Origin: Puffinus mauretanicus
Lineage: Eukaryota > Chordata > Aves > Procellariiformes > Procellariidae
Direction of reading: 5' to 3'
Assembly: GCA_023333565.1 (NCBI GenBank)
Contig: JAJKFH010003937.1
Location: forward strand, 1,378,001-1,442,000
Length of the DNA: 64,000 nt
Part shown: piece after piece, positions 1 through 11,800 of the stretch
Numbering within the stretch: the stretch's first letter is position 1
Layout of the letters: each line of letters starts with the position of its first letter
Program-made: the position numbers and the translations under genes
Notes under the pieces: generated by a model
What the model was told of the DNA's origin: nothing
What the model saw: the letters and a program-made list of their open reading frames with translations, nothing else
The model's database searches: none

Positions 1-910
1 CAAAAAGACTTTCTTCAGGCCACAGCAATTAATGATCCCCTGAATTTCTATCTCAATTCCCTTTCAGGCAACCCAGTTATTTTGTAGCTTGGTCCTTAAT
101 GCCTGTGCCGTCATTTCACGTGGCTCCTTACTCCATTTATTACAGTGTTGGTGTTCTCAGTGACTCAAATTTTTCCAATAGCTGCTTTTGCTAAGAAAAT
201 AGGTTGAAACCAGAAGGTTTTGTTATCAGCCCAACAGCAATTTATTGAGGTGACACTGCCTTTACAGACAGACCTTTCTGCTTGGTCTGTCAGTCTCTTT
301 CATTTCCTTGTCAGAAAATAAATGTCTGCGCTACAAAAAAAGGTTTAAAATGGGATAGTTGTGATTCTGGTCTCTTCAGAGTGGACTGTAATTGTGCTTC
401 TATAAATAAAATATCAAAAGCTATTAATTCTGGAGAATCAGAATGTTCATCTTCAAACTGATAAGCAGCGATACTGCACTCTTTCAAAATCAGATTTAGG
501 ACTCAAGAGAGAGGAAAACTTTTTTTCGTCTAAGTCTCTCCCTCTGCCCCAGGCAGAGAAGCGCTCCTTGCATATTTTCGCTTTGTCCAGCTTCTTTGCA
601 ATAGCAGCAACACGTGGTCCAGCCACGAGCACAGGAAGCCGAGGAAGAGCAGAGCCGAGTGTTGCTTTGAACTCTGGCACTGACTTGCTGTGTGAACCTG
701 ACCATGTTGCTTAAACTTTCTGTAACTCGCTTTTTCTGTTTATTCTCCTTGGAAAAAGTGCATTTTTATGCAGCTGATGCTATTAGCATTATCCACTTGT
801 ACTTTCATGTGCATTTGTGTATTGAATACAGGTTCAGTATTACCAGATAACTTTGTTTTTGAAAATTCATGTTAGGACGATTAATTAATAGGTTGACTAT
901 GAATGGTGCT
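1..910. other. Non-coding, nothing recognised
   Basis: This is unique-looking AT-rich sequence. Short ORFs at 453-705 on the minus strand overlap each other in two frames and resemble nothing known. Confidence 0.7.
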
Positions 911-1458
911 TGTTGTGGTTTAACCCCAGCCAGCAACTTAGCCCCACCCAGCCGCTCGCTCACTCCCCCCCGGTGGGATGGGGGAGAGAATCGGAAGGGT
1001 AAAAGTGAGAAAACTCATGGGTTGAGATAAAGACAGTTTAATAGGGAAAGCAAAAGCCACGCACAAGCAAAGCAAACCAAGGAATTCATTCACCACTTTC
1101 CATCACGCTTAACGGTGACTTGGGAAGACAAACGCCATCACTCCAAACATCCCCCCTTCCTTCTTCTTCCCCCAGCTTTACACGCTGAGCATGACGCCAT
1201 ATGGTATGGAATACCCCTTTGGTCCGTTGGGGTCAGCTGTCCCAGCCGTGTCCCCTCCCAACTCCTTGTGCCCCCCCAGCCTCCTCACTGGTGGGGTGGG
1301 GTGAGGAGCAGAAAAGGCCCTGACTGTGTGTAAGCCCTGCTCAGCAGGAACGAAAACATCCCTGTGTGATCAACACTGTTTCCAGCACAAATCCAAAACA
1401 CAGCCCCATACAGGTTGCTGTGAAGAAAATTAACTCCACCCCAGCCAAAACCAGCACA
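911..1458 (-). mobile_element. Solo LTR of an avian endogenous retrovirus
   Basis: The element runs from TGTTGTGGTTTAACCCCAGC (911) to a terminal ACA near 1458. I recognise it as a member of an LTR family common in Neoaves genomes. It contains the typical segments CAGCCGCTCGCTCACTCCCC, GGTTGAGATAAAGACAGTTT and ATGGTATGGAATACCCCTTT. The family's sense strand (with its TATA box and poly(A) region) is the reverse complement, hence the minus call. No internal retroviral genes flank it, so it is a recombined solo LTR. Compared with my memory of the family, its central part is somewhat diverged. I see no convincing target-site duplication, so the ends are approximate to a few bases. Confidence 0.85.
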
Positions 1459-2440
1459 GTAATCCACCATCCCAGCAAGGAGAAGGCAGGAAAAATCTTG
1501 GCATTTGTTCAAATAGCGTCACCTGGTTGCAGTGAGTTCTCCAAATTACTTCTTGAAGAAGACAAGTTGTGAACTACCAACCAGTTTTACAGGCATCCTG
1601 TTTATAAAAGGGACTGTAAGAGTCTCCCTGGTGTTAACATGAGCTTTGAGGTCTCATCTCAGTGCAAATTTTCTGGCTAAAATGGTGATAAAGCATAACC
1701 ATGGTTCTCCTTTGCCAGAAAAGGAAAAAATAACAGGTAAGATGCCAGCTATGTTAACAGTTGATTCATATAAAAGGTACTTTCCAAAGCAAATGAGACA
1801 AAACTGAATGTTTATACTTTTCACTGAAATTTGGATATTTCCCTAATGGGGAAATTTAGCATGCAAATTTTTGAGTTATACTCAAAATACAACTTTCTGC
1901 ATGTAACAAGTGTATTATGTGCATATGTTTTTATAGAAAGGTATAGGATTACTTGGTGGTTGTTGAAGTGTAGTGTTCTTAAATGTTTAGTTATATGATG
2001 GTGGCTGTATTATATATATATATGTAAATTTATAACTGTAATGTATATTGTATTCCCTATATATAATAACATAACATAATACAGATTATTAGGAAACATA
2101 ATAAAAACAAATAGTACGGATGAAGGTGGGAGCACACAGGTGGACTGTGTTTGCCAGCAAACCGCGTTATAAAGGCTGCTGTCAAAAGACAGGCTCTGTG
2201 ATAGACCTCAGGAGAGGGAAGGGGTGGATATAAGAAAGAAAGGGCAGAGAAAGGAAAAGTTAGCTTTCTGAAAGCTTCACAGTTCCTGAAGTTGGGGTTA
2301 ATAGCAGAAGAGGACCACATTTGTGTAAATGGGACTTCTCCTAGGCAGTTGGCTTTGTCCCTGGTGATTTCTTGGAGGTACTGGCCACGGATCGCTGTCA
2401 CTTTAGATGTAAGATAGATTGCTAAGCCTCTGCCCAGCAT
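1459..2440. other. Non-coding AT-rich stretch
   Basis: It contains a short (TA)n run at 2011-2021 and no gene. The minus-strand ORF at 2440-2057 has no recognisable domain. Confidence 0.7.
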
Positions 2441-2580
2441 CAGGCAGAGGTGTTGCAGGAGAGCTGCCGGCTGCCTGGGCCCGATGGACGGTGTGCCCCG
2501 GGAGCACAGCCCGGCTCTGCCGGGACAGGCTCCGCGGGCTGGATGCGGAGCTGACCTCCTTTACAAGTGCTGCTAACGAG
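2441..2580. other. Isolated CpG-dense island, about 100 bp
   Basis: About ten CpG dinucleotides lie in roughly 100 bp (core 2463-2555), set in AT-rich flanks. Both strands are open across it, but neither predicted peptide resembles a known protein. It could be a regulatory CpG cluster, a fragment of an unrecognised exon or a repeat. Confidence 0.35.
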
Positions 2581-2879
2581 GGTTTCAAAATGAGGTCAGG
2601 GATTTGGTTTTGTTCAGAAAAACATGCAGCTGATAATGACGTGTAACTTCTCCTTTCTCCACACTTATCATTAATTCAGGCTAATTCTGAAGAATAGGTT
2701 CATGATCTGGATGGTAAAAATTGTTATAATTGGATCTTTAACTCCCTTTACAGAAGCTCAGAGGAGCTGAATGCTCTTGGGCAAAAGCAGCAGAAACTCT
2801 TAAAAATGTCTGTTGACATTCTCAAAGACTGATGTCATCATGCAGCTTTTCTTAATAAAAGGGTGATACGTGTGGATGC

Positions 2880-3110
2880 CTACAGTATTAATTAACTCTT
2901 CTTTCTGTGTGGCTCTGGATGGTTAATGATTAACACTTCTATCACATGATAGTGGTCAGAACGGATTAGCTTAAATTGCTACTGTTACATCTCTAAATAA
3001 ATGCAGATCGTAATACCAAAGAAACAGCAGCAACAGGCAAGCCAACCTTTAAATATAACATGCAAATGAGCTCAATACAAATAGCGACCCTGGGTCATTA
3101 GTGCGAGTGT
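2880..3110. promoter_or_regulatory. Candidate enhancer with HNF1 palindrome and octamer
   Basis: A perfect HNF1 consensus palindrome GTTAATGATTAAC lies at 2922-2934. Nearby are ATTAATTAA (about 2887), an E-box CACATG (about 2943), GGATTAG (about 2964, OTX/PITX-like) and a perfect octamer ATGCAAAT at 3060-3067 (POU factors). The motifs are seen directly. The enhancer role is inferred. Confidence 0.35.
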
Positions 3111-4099
3111 CCCTCTCTGTATGGGTAGCCACAGTTTCAGAGGTTTTCTTTACTTCTTGATTGTATCGATACTTGTTCTAAAAACAATCCCTCCTGTCCA
3201 GACCTGTCTGAGTCCCTGGATCCCCCCCAGCACGTATCCTGTGACAAGCCCAAGGCTGATAGATTAATTTAAACTGTAAATGGAATTTTTAGAAGATGCC
3301 CAGGAAACGTTACCATATCCCCCAGACAGGCAGTGAATCAGCCCCGTGAACAGCCTAGAAGCCGTCTTCATGGGAGAATAGCTGCAGGAGTGTGAAACCC
3401 TCTCTGCTTTTGATGGCCTCCCTGAGAGTAGTGTCTGTCCACCACGATACCAAGCTTTCTCCAGGACCTCGGTGCCTGCTTTGGGGCAGATGTGGTGTGG
3501 GGAGTTATCGTCAGCTGTTTCAGACCGCTATTCCTGAGTATAAGATAGTCTTAATCTTGAACGGTTTCAAGAGCAACTAATGGTGGCAGCTTAGGGTCTG
3601 TGTTGCTAAACACCAGGTTTCCATCGTTTGCCTTGTGTTGTTGGAACAGTGAGTTGGGATATACTTTTTCCTTTTTTTTTTTTTTTTTAACTCTTCTATT
3701 AGTATGTTATTGTGTACAGCCCTCTGCTCTCTGGGGGCTCACCACGTGGACATTGGTGGTTTGGAGCTCCCCAGGTGCATTAGCCTTGCTGATTCTCCCT
3801 GAAGTCCATGGGCCATGCTGGAAATAGCTGCATTCCAAGATCAGGCCAAATATCTGTTTCAAAACCAGAAACTATGGCAGTTTACATTACATAATTTTTA
3901 TTGCAATGGGTCATTACAATTAATAACATTTTATTGTGACCGAGCTACTTACGATGTACCATCTCCCCACATAAATTCTCTGTTGTCTGTTAACAAATCA
4001 GTTCAAGCTATGGGCTGTTCCTTACCCAGAGCATCAGTAATCCGTATTTCATAAAAATAAGAATGTGGGAAAGGAAATTAGTAGTAACTTTAAATCTCT

Positions 4100-4440
4100 G
4101 CAGCCTCCATATTCTTTGTCAAAATCCAATGAGCCAGGCCAACTGGAACAAGAGTTATTAGAGAAAACATTCTCACAGTATGGATATAAAAGCCTAATTA
4201 ATTAACAAAACAGGCTAATTAGAGAATCAAACTGGAATTTGGTAACAACATCCAGAGCACTGACAAAATTAATCAGATGTGCACAATTAAGGAGCTGTGA
4301 AGATTTGGACTAAGAGATTATAACTTTGGAGTCTCCTTTGAACATCAGGAAAAGGTGAGGAACATCTTGTGACCAGGCCATTGCTCAGATCGACTGTTGG
4401 GCATCAATTAATGCGGGAGACACTATAAAGTAAGATCCAC
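4100..4440. promoter_or_regulatory. Candidate homeodomain-site cluster
   Basis: It contains CCTAATTAATTAAC (about 4193), GGCTAATTAGAG (about 4212), AAATTAATCAG (about 4266), CACAATTAAGG (about 4282) and CATCAATTAATG (about 4403). The density of TAATTA cores in 220 bp is high, with no simple-repeat structure. Regulatory function is inferred. Confidence 0.3.
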
Positions 4441-7400
4441 GGGGATTTCTGCAGCGCCACTGGTGACAGCGACAGAACCAAGTTCAGCTTGTAGGGCTCG
4501 AGGGAGCCTATTTACTTTCAGCTACTTGAACATTTCCCTGAAATTATCTCAAATGTGATGGATCCATTTAAATGAGATTGTACATGAATGCCCATTATAA
4601 TTAATAATGAAGGACCATACATGTTCATTTACCCAGCCTCCAGCATGGCTCATGCTGAGACCCATCACTGCTGCCACAGCTACGTACACCAGACGTGCTG
4701 CTTTGAACTGATCGTACAAGACTGAAGCACATGTTCGTATAAATTGCTGTAAATCTGCTGCGGAGAAAATTGGTATTTCATTCTGGCTGCCCAGGTTTTC
4801 TGGAATAGATGACCCAGTCCTGGCTTCCACCGAATTTACTCTCCAAGCTATTGGAGGGAAGAAAAACTGTCCTTAACGATGTGTCTGCAGCCAGCTTGCC
4901 CTGTCCGCTCCTCCGTGATATGCCCCTTAACGCTTGTGGTGGGCAGAGGGAGGTAACAGGCTGTGACACTCCTTCTGCCTGTCAGAAAGGGTCCTCATTT
5001 CTTTCTTGTAAGCTTCACCATGGGTTGCTCTGCACGACTCGGCCCCTGGGAGCCCCCAGAGCAGGAGGGAGCATTCCGCGGGGTGACGCAAGGGAAAGCC
5101 CAAGGGGACCCAGGTCCAGCCGTCAGGGTGAGGGTAGCTGCAGCCAGAATAGAAATAACTCTCATAGCTAACATTCAAAGAACATAAACCCAGAGTTTCA
5201 GCCAGCAAATTGCTTTCACTTTGCAGAAGCAGAGCTTTTGTTAAAGGTCCATTTCCACATTTTTAATGAGCGCCATATTTTTATGAGAGCTATGAAAATA
5301 AATTAGAAAGCTTCAGCCTTTAGACTGTTACTAGCCTTGCCTGCATTTGCAGGCACTATCTTCTTACATTTTTTAAAACTTCATGTCTGTCTTCTACTCT
5401 GGGTGAAGTGGCTGTGCTCTGATGTATTGTCCAAAACAATACCACAGAAAAGTGCTTTCTCTGTAAGAGTGAACAGCGTTACGTACACATCTTTAGTCGC
5501 AGCTGCCTGGTTTACGCCAAAGACAATGTCTCAACTTGAGCCATTTTTCTCGATGTTGTTTTGAAGAATAACTATCTCAAGGAGAAATCTGAGACTTAAA
5601 AATTTTGAGAAAGGGAGACAAGGGAGAAAGTATTTTTGAATTTCGCCACAATTGAAATGCCAGTGTTTGCAATGCCAACCCACGCAACTGTTGGCAATTT
5701 TAGAAACGTTTCAGAACAGAGCTACAAGAACGATGCCAGCATAAGAAATACTGCCTTCCAAAAACTAAAAAAACCTCTGTTTTTTTGCACTGTGCAACCA
5801 AACACTTGGCTGCGGGCTAGAAGTCCCCTGGGTGGAAGTAGGTTTCCAACAGCAGAGGGCCCTTTTGGCTCAGCAAATGACGGAATTATCAGCTCTAGTA
5901 GCTGAAACCGACTGATAAAACAAATAACAAGCAGAACAGAAATGAGCTGCAAATTCTTAACGGCAAGGCTAAACTTTATTGGAACAACTTAACTGGTGAC
6001 AGATGTTATAGAGAAGTGAGAATGTCTTTAAAAGTTATGAATTTTGGTGTAGAAATAACCTGATAAAACTCCCTTTCTACCCTGTATTGTGTAGTAGATC
6101 AAAATGGATAACCACAAAAATCCATCCCAAATTTACAGCTTCTCATTCCTCTATGGAAAATGTCATGAGCTGAGGATGTGGGGTTAACATGATTCTTATT
6201 TTTAGGTTTTATATGTTGGTATTCTAGAAATGTGTTTTGATGGAAATGTTGTCCACAGAATTTTCACATTTGGTTGGGTTTTAGTTACGCAAGTTCACCA
6301 GCCTGATACATTTACAAAGTGTTTGGAAATACCATCCAAGGCTTGAATTTAAGATTCAGAGAGAAATCAGGATAAAGTAGGAGAAATCAGCTAACTTAGG
6401 AAAATGATACTCTTTTCCCATAGGGGCATGAAGTGGACATAATAGATCTGTAATTCAGTAACAAAAAAGTTACCTAGTCGTGCATCTTTTATTCCTGAGG
6501 CCGCTTCATGCACTCAGGATCTTGGAAAATAAGAGCAGAAATGAGCAGATGTGCATGTAGACACAGAAAGTTTATACTCTTGTGGTGGCTGATTTCATCA
6601 TGATCTCAACCAAATGACCAGCATATATATGACTTCTATATTATTAGGCACATTTCATCTTCTCTCAACAGGGCAAGCATTAGGAAAGTGCTCTGATATA
6701 TGTTCCATCTAAACCATAAAAAATGGTCCTACTTAATGGGAGACTCCACGCCACTTCTAGATCAAAACTTGGTATTAATGTTTGATGCTTAATGTCATGT
6801 CAAGAAGTTTCTTACAATAAAGTAAATAGCATGTATTTGGTGCATAATCCTTTTCTATGAATCAGGATAATTTTTTCTCAGTTCTGAACTTCCTACTGAT
6901 ATTAATTGTAGAAAACATTGCTGTATCTCTCTGTACTCTGTGGGAATTGTGATCAGTCTCTGCTTAATCTGAGTCTGCTAATTAGAGGTTACCTTAGCTC
7001 AACATCATGCATAAATACACCAAAATGATCCAGTCATGTATATAACCTATACGTGGGGTCCCTTCATGGGACATAGGGAATATTTGAATGAAAACTAAAT
7101 ACAGGCAGCTCTTTGAAATTCATAAATAAATACCATATGTCAAATCTTTTCACATGCCCTTGTGTAAATTGTTGTTTTGTTTGCACTATGTAACCAGATG
7201 TTGTTATATAAAATATCTCCCATGCTGAGAGCTGTTTACTAGAGGCTGCAAAGAGCACACGCCATTAGCAAAAGAAACAGTGTTCTTGCCTTTTTTTCCT
7301 TCTATGTACACCAGTTTATAATGTTTTATCTCTTACTCAGAATGAATTCAGTCTTGATTTACACGCTCCTGAAAGAAGAACCAGGCTATATTTATGCAAA

Positions 7401-8853
7401 GCCCGGTGCCAGCATTTCCATTAGCCTTGAAGACTGCTCATTCTCCTCTTCCTTCGAGGTAACGTCGTCTTTTAGCTCCCAGCCATTGGGCTGAGGCTCC
7501 TGCAGAAACCTGTTCCCCTTCAAGAACAAGAGCAAGTGAACGGCTGTCCTTCCCTCCTGGGCTACCCTGCCCAGGCAACAGGGTGCAACTGTGCGTCTCA
7601 AAAAATGAACAAGTTATTGGCTTTAATTGGGACACAAGCTTTGCCTTTGTGGCTGGTTCTTTCAATGTATGTTCTTGGGCTCACTTTCTCTACTTTCACA
7701 CAAAGAAATAATATCAGAAAAACTGAACATTTTCCATTCTGGGGTATTTCATTGCAGATGACTTGACACCACACTTTGCGCATGCCCCATGTATTGCAGA
7801 GCTGCCGCCTGTGTGCCACGTTCACGGCCGGAGCTGCCGAGCCAGGTGGTGGCTGAAGATCTACCCTGGTCTTTAACCTTCCCAACATGAAGGGGTGGCT
7901 TTAGGGAACGGAGCTGGAGACGTTACAATTTACTTGAAAGATTCTGCCCCTTCTGTTTCTCCTTCATAAGCAATAAAAGGCTGAAAAAAATGGACATTTG
8001 TGAATATTTCTCTCTCAAAACAACTGTGGGCATTTCAATGACAGCAACTTTCCCGAGCTAACCGCTCCTTTTGGAAGCACGCAGTTTTTCACACACAAAG
8101 GGATTTGAGGCAGGTCCTGCACGTATGATCTCCTTCAAATTTTTAATGTTGCAGAGCTTGAACCCCACAGAAGAGGACCTTACAGATTAAAGGGAAAGAC
8201 AGGGGGGAGCTCACAGACTTTGTTGAGTGCTCAGAGGGGTGAGAACGCGCCTAAGAAGGACACGTTCTCCCTCTGAGAGCAAAAGGCAGATCAAGCCACA
8301 TTTGTGAGTCTTGTGACAAAGGAAAGACTTTCTTCAAATAATGAATACAGTATCTCACAACAATCTTCTGCTTTGATCTGATCAGCTACCCTTATCATTT
8401 CTTGCTGCAAAACCTTTGTGCTGTCGTTCGCCTATGGAGATGTTTTAAGCAATTAGAAGAAAGCGAGATGAGCTGTTCTGCCACTTTATTTTGGAGTTCA
8501 TTGAAATGGCCCTTGTCGTACAATGTAACGGACCACCAACTGCTAGGAAATTCAATCAGAATACAGCATTACAGTGAAAAATTAGCCTCCTAAGGAGCAA
8601 GTTCAGTTCTGTTTGACTGAACAATGTGTTGAGAATGTCTCTGAGCATATGGCTCCCCTATGATCCCCATTTAAAAACAATCTGAGCTGATTGATGAGGG
8701 AAATTAAACGGTAGATCTAAGCATTTCCTACAGCTGTTGAAGCAGAAAATTATTTATTTAATTTTCCTCTACAGGAATATAGGACTCAAATTTCTATAAG
8801 GCAACCAGCTATACTAGCACGTTTTCAACATGATCAGCAATAGGGGCATAAGT

Positions 8854-8887
8854 CCTGGGTAATGTTTATCCCATAAAGGCTGCTTTT
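8854..8887 (+). repeat. Dispersed repeat copy A, unknown family
   Basis: CCTGGGTAATGTTTATCC (8854-8871), then a 6-nt gap, then GGCTGCTTTT. It matches copy B at 17202. Weaker similarity seems to continue downstream (CTTCA-x-TC). The family is not recognised. Confidence 0.6.
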
Positions 8888-11800
8888 AACCACCTACTGG
8901 CTTCACTCATGTCTATCGCCATCAGTTAGCAGAGTCTGTCTCTGGAAATGAAATCATAATGTATTTCAAATTAGCAATGTGTTACTATTTCTATTACTAC
9001 TATAGGTATCCCTAAGCCTGTAACAAGAATTTCTACTCTTAGGCAGAAGTCGATGAAATCAAAGTCGCTGGTTCAATAAGGAGAAGCGCTCATCTTTTTG
9101 AACAGGTTTAATACACTGTACTAGGGAATCCTCACACCCGATTTTTGGTGCTTGTGTCTCCATATTTATGCAGATACCTGGGACTGGGTGATTCCCAGAG
9201 AATTCCACCCCACCGACTCTGCAGGGGCCAAGATGTGCTGGCTCCACGGCCACTACAGATCACCATCATTGTAGCAGAGCTGGCAAAAGCCTTGTAATGT
9301 GCTATGGAAAGTTCTTACAGCAAAGGGGACAATGGGCAGACAAAGAAATAACCTTGTAGATCACCTCCGCTTGAATTTTCAGAGACCATCTCTAGGTATT
9401 TGTATCTCTTAGTGTCCTGCCTCATCATGTTCTCATCAGAAAAGCAGAAAATGGAAGAGATGTGCAGAGGTAGAGACTCTTTGGCTCTGTGTCAGTTTAT
9501 CTACAGGATGATGAAATATCTTTGCATGGAGTTATAATTAAGGCAAATGTTTTTGTTCAGCTCCAGATACTGGGGCCAAAATTAAGTCTTGAAATAATTA
9601 TGATAGAGTGTCCAAAATGTTTTCTTGTTTTTTCTTGAGGTCGAACTAATAATTAAGAAAATAACAAAGGACTTCTTGCAAAATCAGCTGGTAATATGAT
9701 GTATATAAAAAAATCTTTTACTAAAAGCTCAAGGATGAGCTATTCATTTCATCCGTGACCTGTGGTCCAAGTGGAATTGTGTAATTTTGGTCTTAGGTTC
9801 ATCTGGGAAGAAAAGGCATCAAAAGAGCCCAGGTCTAAGGATGTGCCGTGTCTGGAAGGTGAGATAACTGCCATTTCTGAGCTGAGCTCGATTTCAGTAT
9901 TTCCATATGCAATCTACTCGGGCTGGAGATACAGTCCTGCCTGTCTGTGCTTCTTAAAACCTATATTCATCATTAGTACAATAGTTATGCAAGAGTTTCT
10001 TTGTCTGAAGCTCCCAATAATGCCAAAGATTTGAATTGTCCTTTGGTGGCCTTTTCTTATCTGTGAGTCAGTACTGAGTCAGTATTTGCTTCTCTGATAA
10101 TGAACAGTAAAATCTACTCATCTTTATAAATATGGGGAAGCCAAGTTAGTCTTTTAGGGAAATGTACTGAACTGCTCCAGAACAAAAGAATGCAGCTACT
10201 TCTCATTTCTGACGGTGTAAAAGGCTCTTTGCCTTCTACACATAACCACTTACAGTGTTTTAATAAGAAATAAAACTATTGACAGGGCAATGGAACAGAA
10301 AACCCGTCATAACCTGTTGTTAAGCAGTAGCCATAACAATATCTGTTATACCTTTTAATAAGCTAAACAGTCATAATTCAATGAATCTCAGACCATGTGG
10401 CTGAGGTAGCTGGATATTATCAAATGTGAGGTATCAGAAGAGAAAGATGAATCAGGAGGAATGTAACAGTCACCGGTGAAACCTGTAAACTCTTAAGCCA
10501 GGATCTTCAAAAGTAGTTTGATGCCCTAATTTTAATGGGAATTGGGAGTAAGCCGTTCCATAGCAAAATGTAAGTTCTACAAAGAAAAGGAAAAGAAGTA
10601 GGACTTTTTAAAAGTAGTACATAATTCAAAGCCTAGAAGAGATGCCTTATAATGAGAAACGTCACGTTTGTTCTGCTTAACGAAGTGAAGATTGAGAGTC
10701 TCTTGTTCGCATTGAAAACATCTTTACAAGTTACAGAGATAATCAAGTTATCTCTAATCTATTCTACGTTTAGAAAGGGGATAAGTGATCTTATTGGTCT
10801 CTTTAGCTGGCAAGCCTGTGAAAAGACATACAAAGCTTTTTTCTGACTCTGGTGACTATTAATGACTGTGAGAAATGCACAGCTACAGATAAAATCTCCA
10901 TAGAGTGGAGGGAGCACAAGCATTTCATAACACTTCCACTAATGTCTTTCATCTTCTTCCTTTTCTATTGCCGTCCAAACTGCAATTTCTCCATTCAATG
11001 CCTGTCTTCTATGCATCTCATCTCTTTCTTTACCTTTCTCACCTGACTATGTTTCTCTGTCCAACGGGGACAAAAAGGCAATGCTTCTCTGTAATTCAGA
11101 GCCTGGAGGATGCCTAGATCTATTTTAGCTGACAGATGACCCTACAAAACCTTTTATTCTAGCTCCTTCAGAGCAAACCTCAAAGAGTTTATTTGCCTCC
11201 TTTGCAAGGTGCACTACTCAGTGCTGGCTCCTTTGTGCTCTTTTGGCTTCTGTGGCCTGAGTAACAGGATGGTTTTACTAAGGATGCTGGAGAGGTTTAT
11301 GGCACTGGGCTGCTGTGTAAAAGAGCACAGCGTATCCCACAAAGTGTTTTTAAAAAAGTCAATAGAAGTCAGTGTTCTTAAACTGGAAAATACGTTGCAT
11401 TGCTTCTCAATCCCAGCTTGTCCTAACATTGTCCCTGCTGCTATATATTGATCAGGGTTGGTGTCCTGATTTCCTGATTAATATCAGGAAAAAGATAAAC
11501 CTTAATACATATTATAGCATGCAGTGTAAACAGCATTTTTTCTTTGAAGGTGCCTTTTTTGCTGGCTTGTGCTAACGATAAAACTGCTTACACGTTGTAA
11601 TTGATTGTAAGTAGAGCTGACTTGAACCATTCATGCTGTCTGAGTGATTAAAATTCTCCAGATGGATCCTCAAAATACAAAGGTCATATAATTAGTCTCC
11701 CTTTAAGTGAGAAATTTTTTCTTCAGGGTCTATCTGCAAAATAGAGTATAGTATATGATATACAGATCTCTGCACAGTTCAGTTTGGAGTGTCTTTATGC

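Larger units (their letters stand above)
2581..8853. other. Non-coding stretch with candidate regulatory clusters
   Basis: No gene is present. There is a T-rich homopolymer at about 3671-3688. Motif-dense AT-rich blocks at 2880-3110 and 4100-4440 are listed separately. The remainder shows no recognisable element. Confidence 0.6.
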
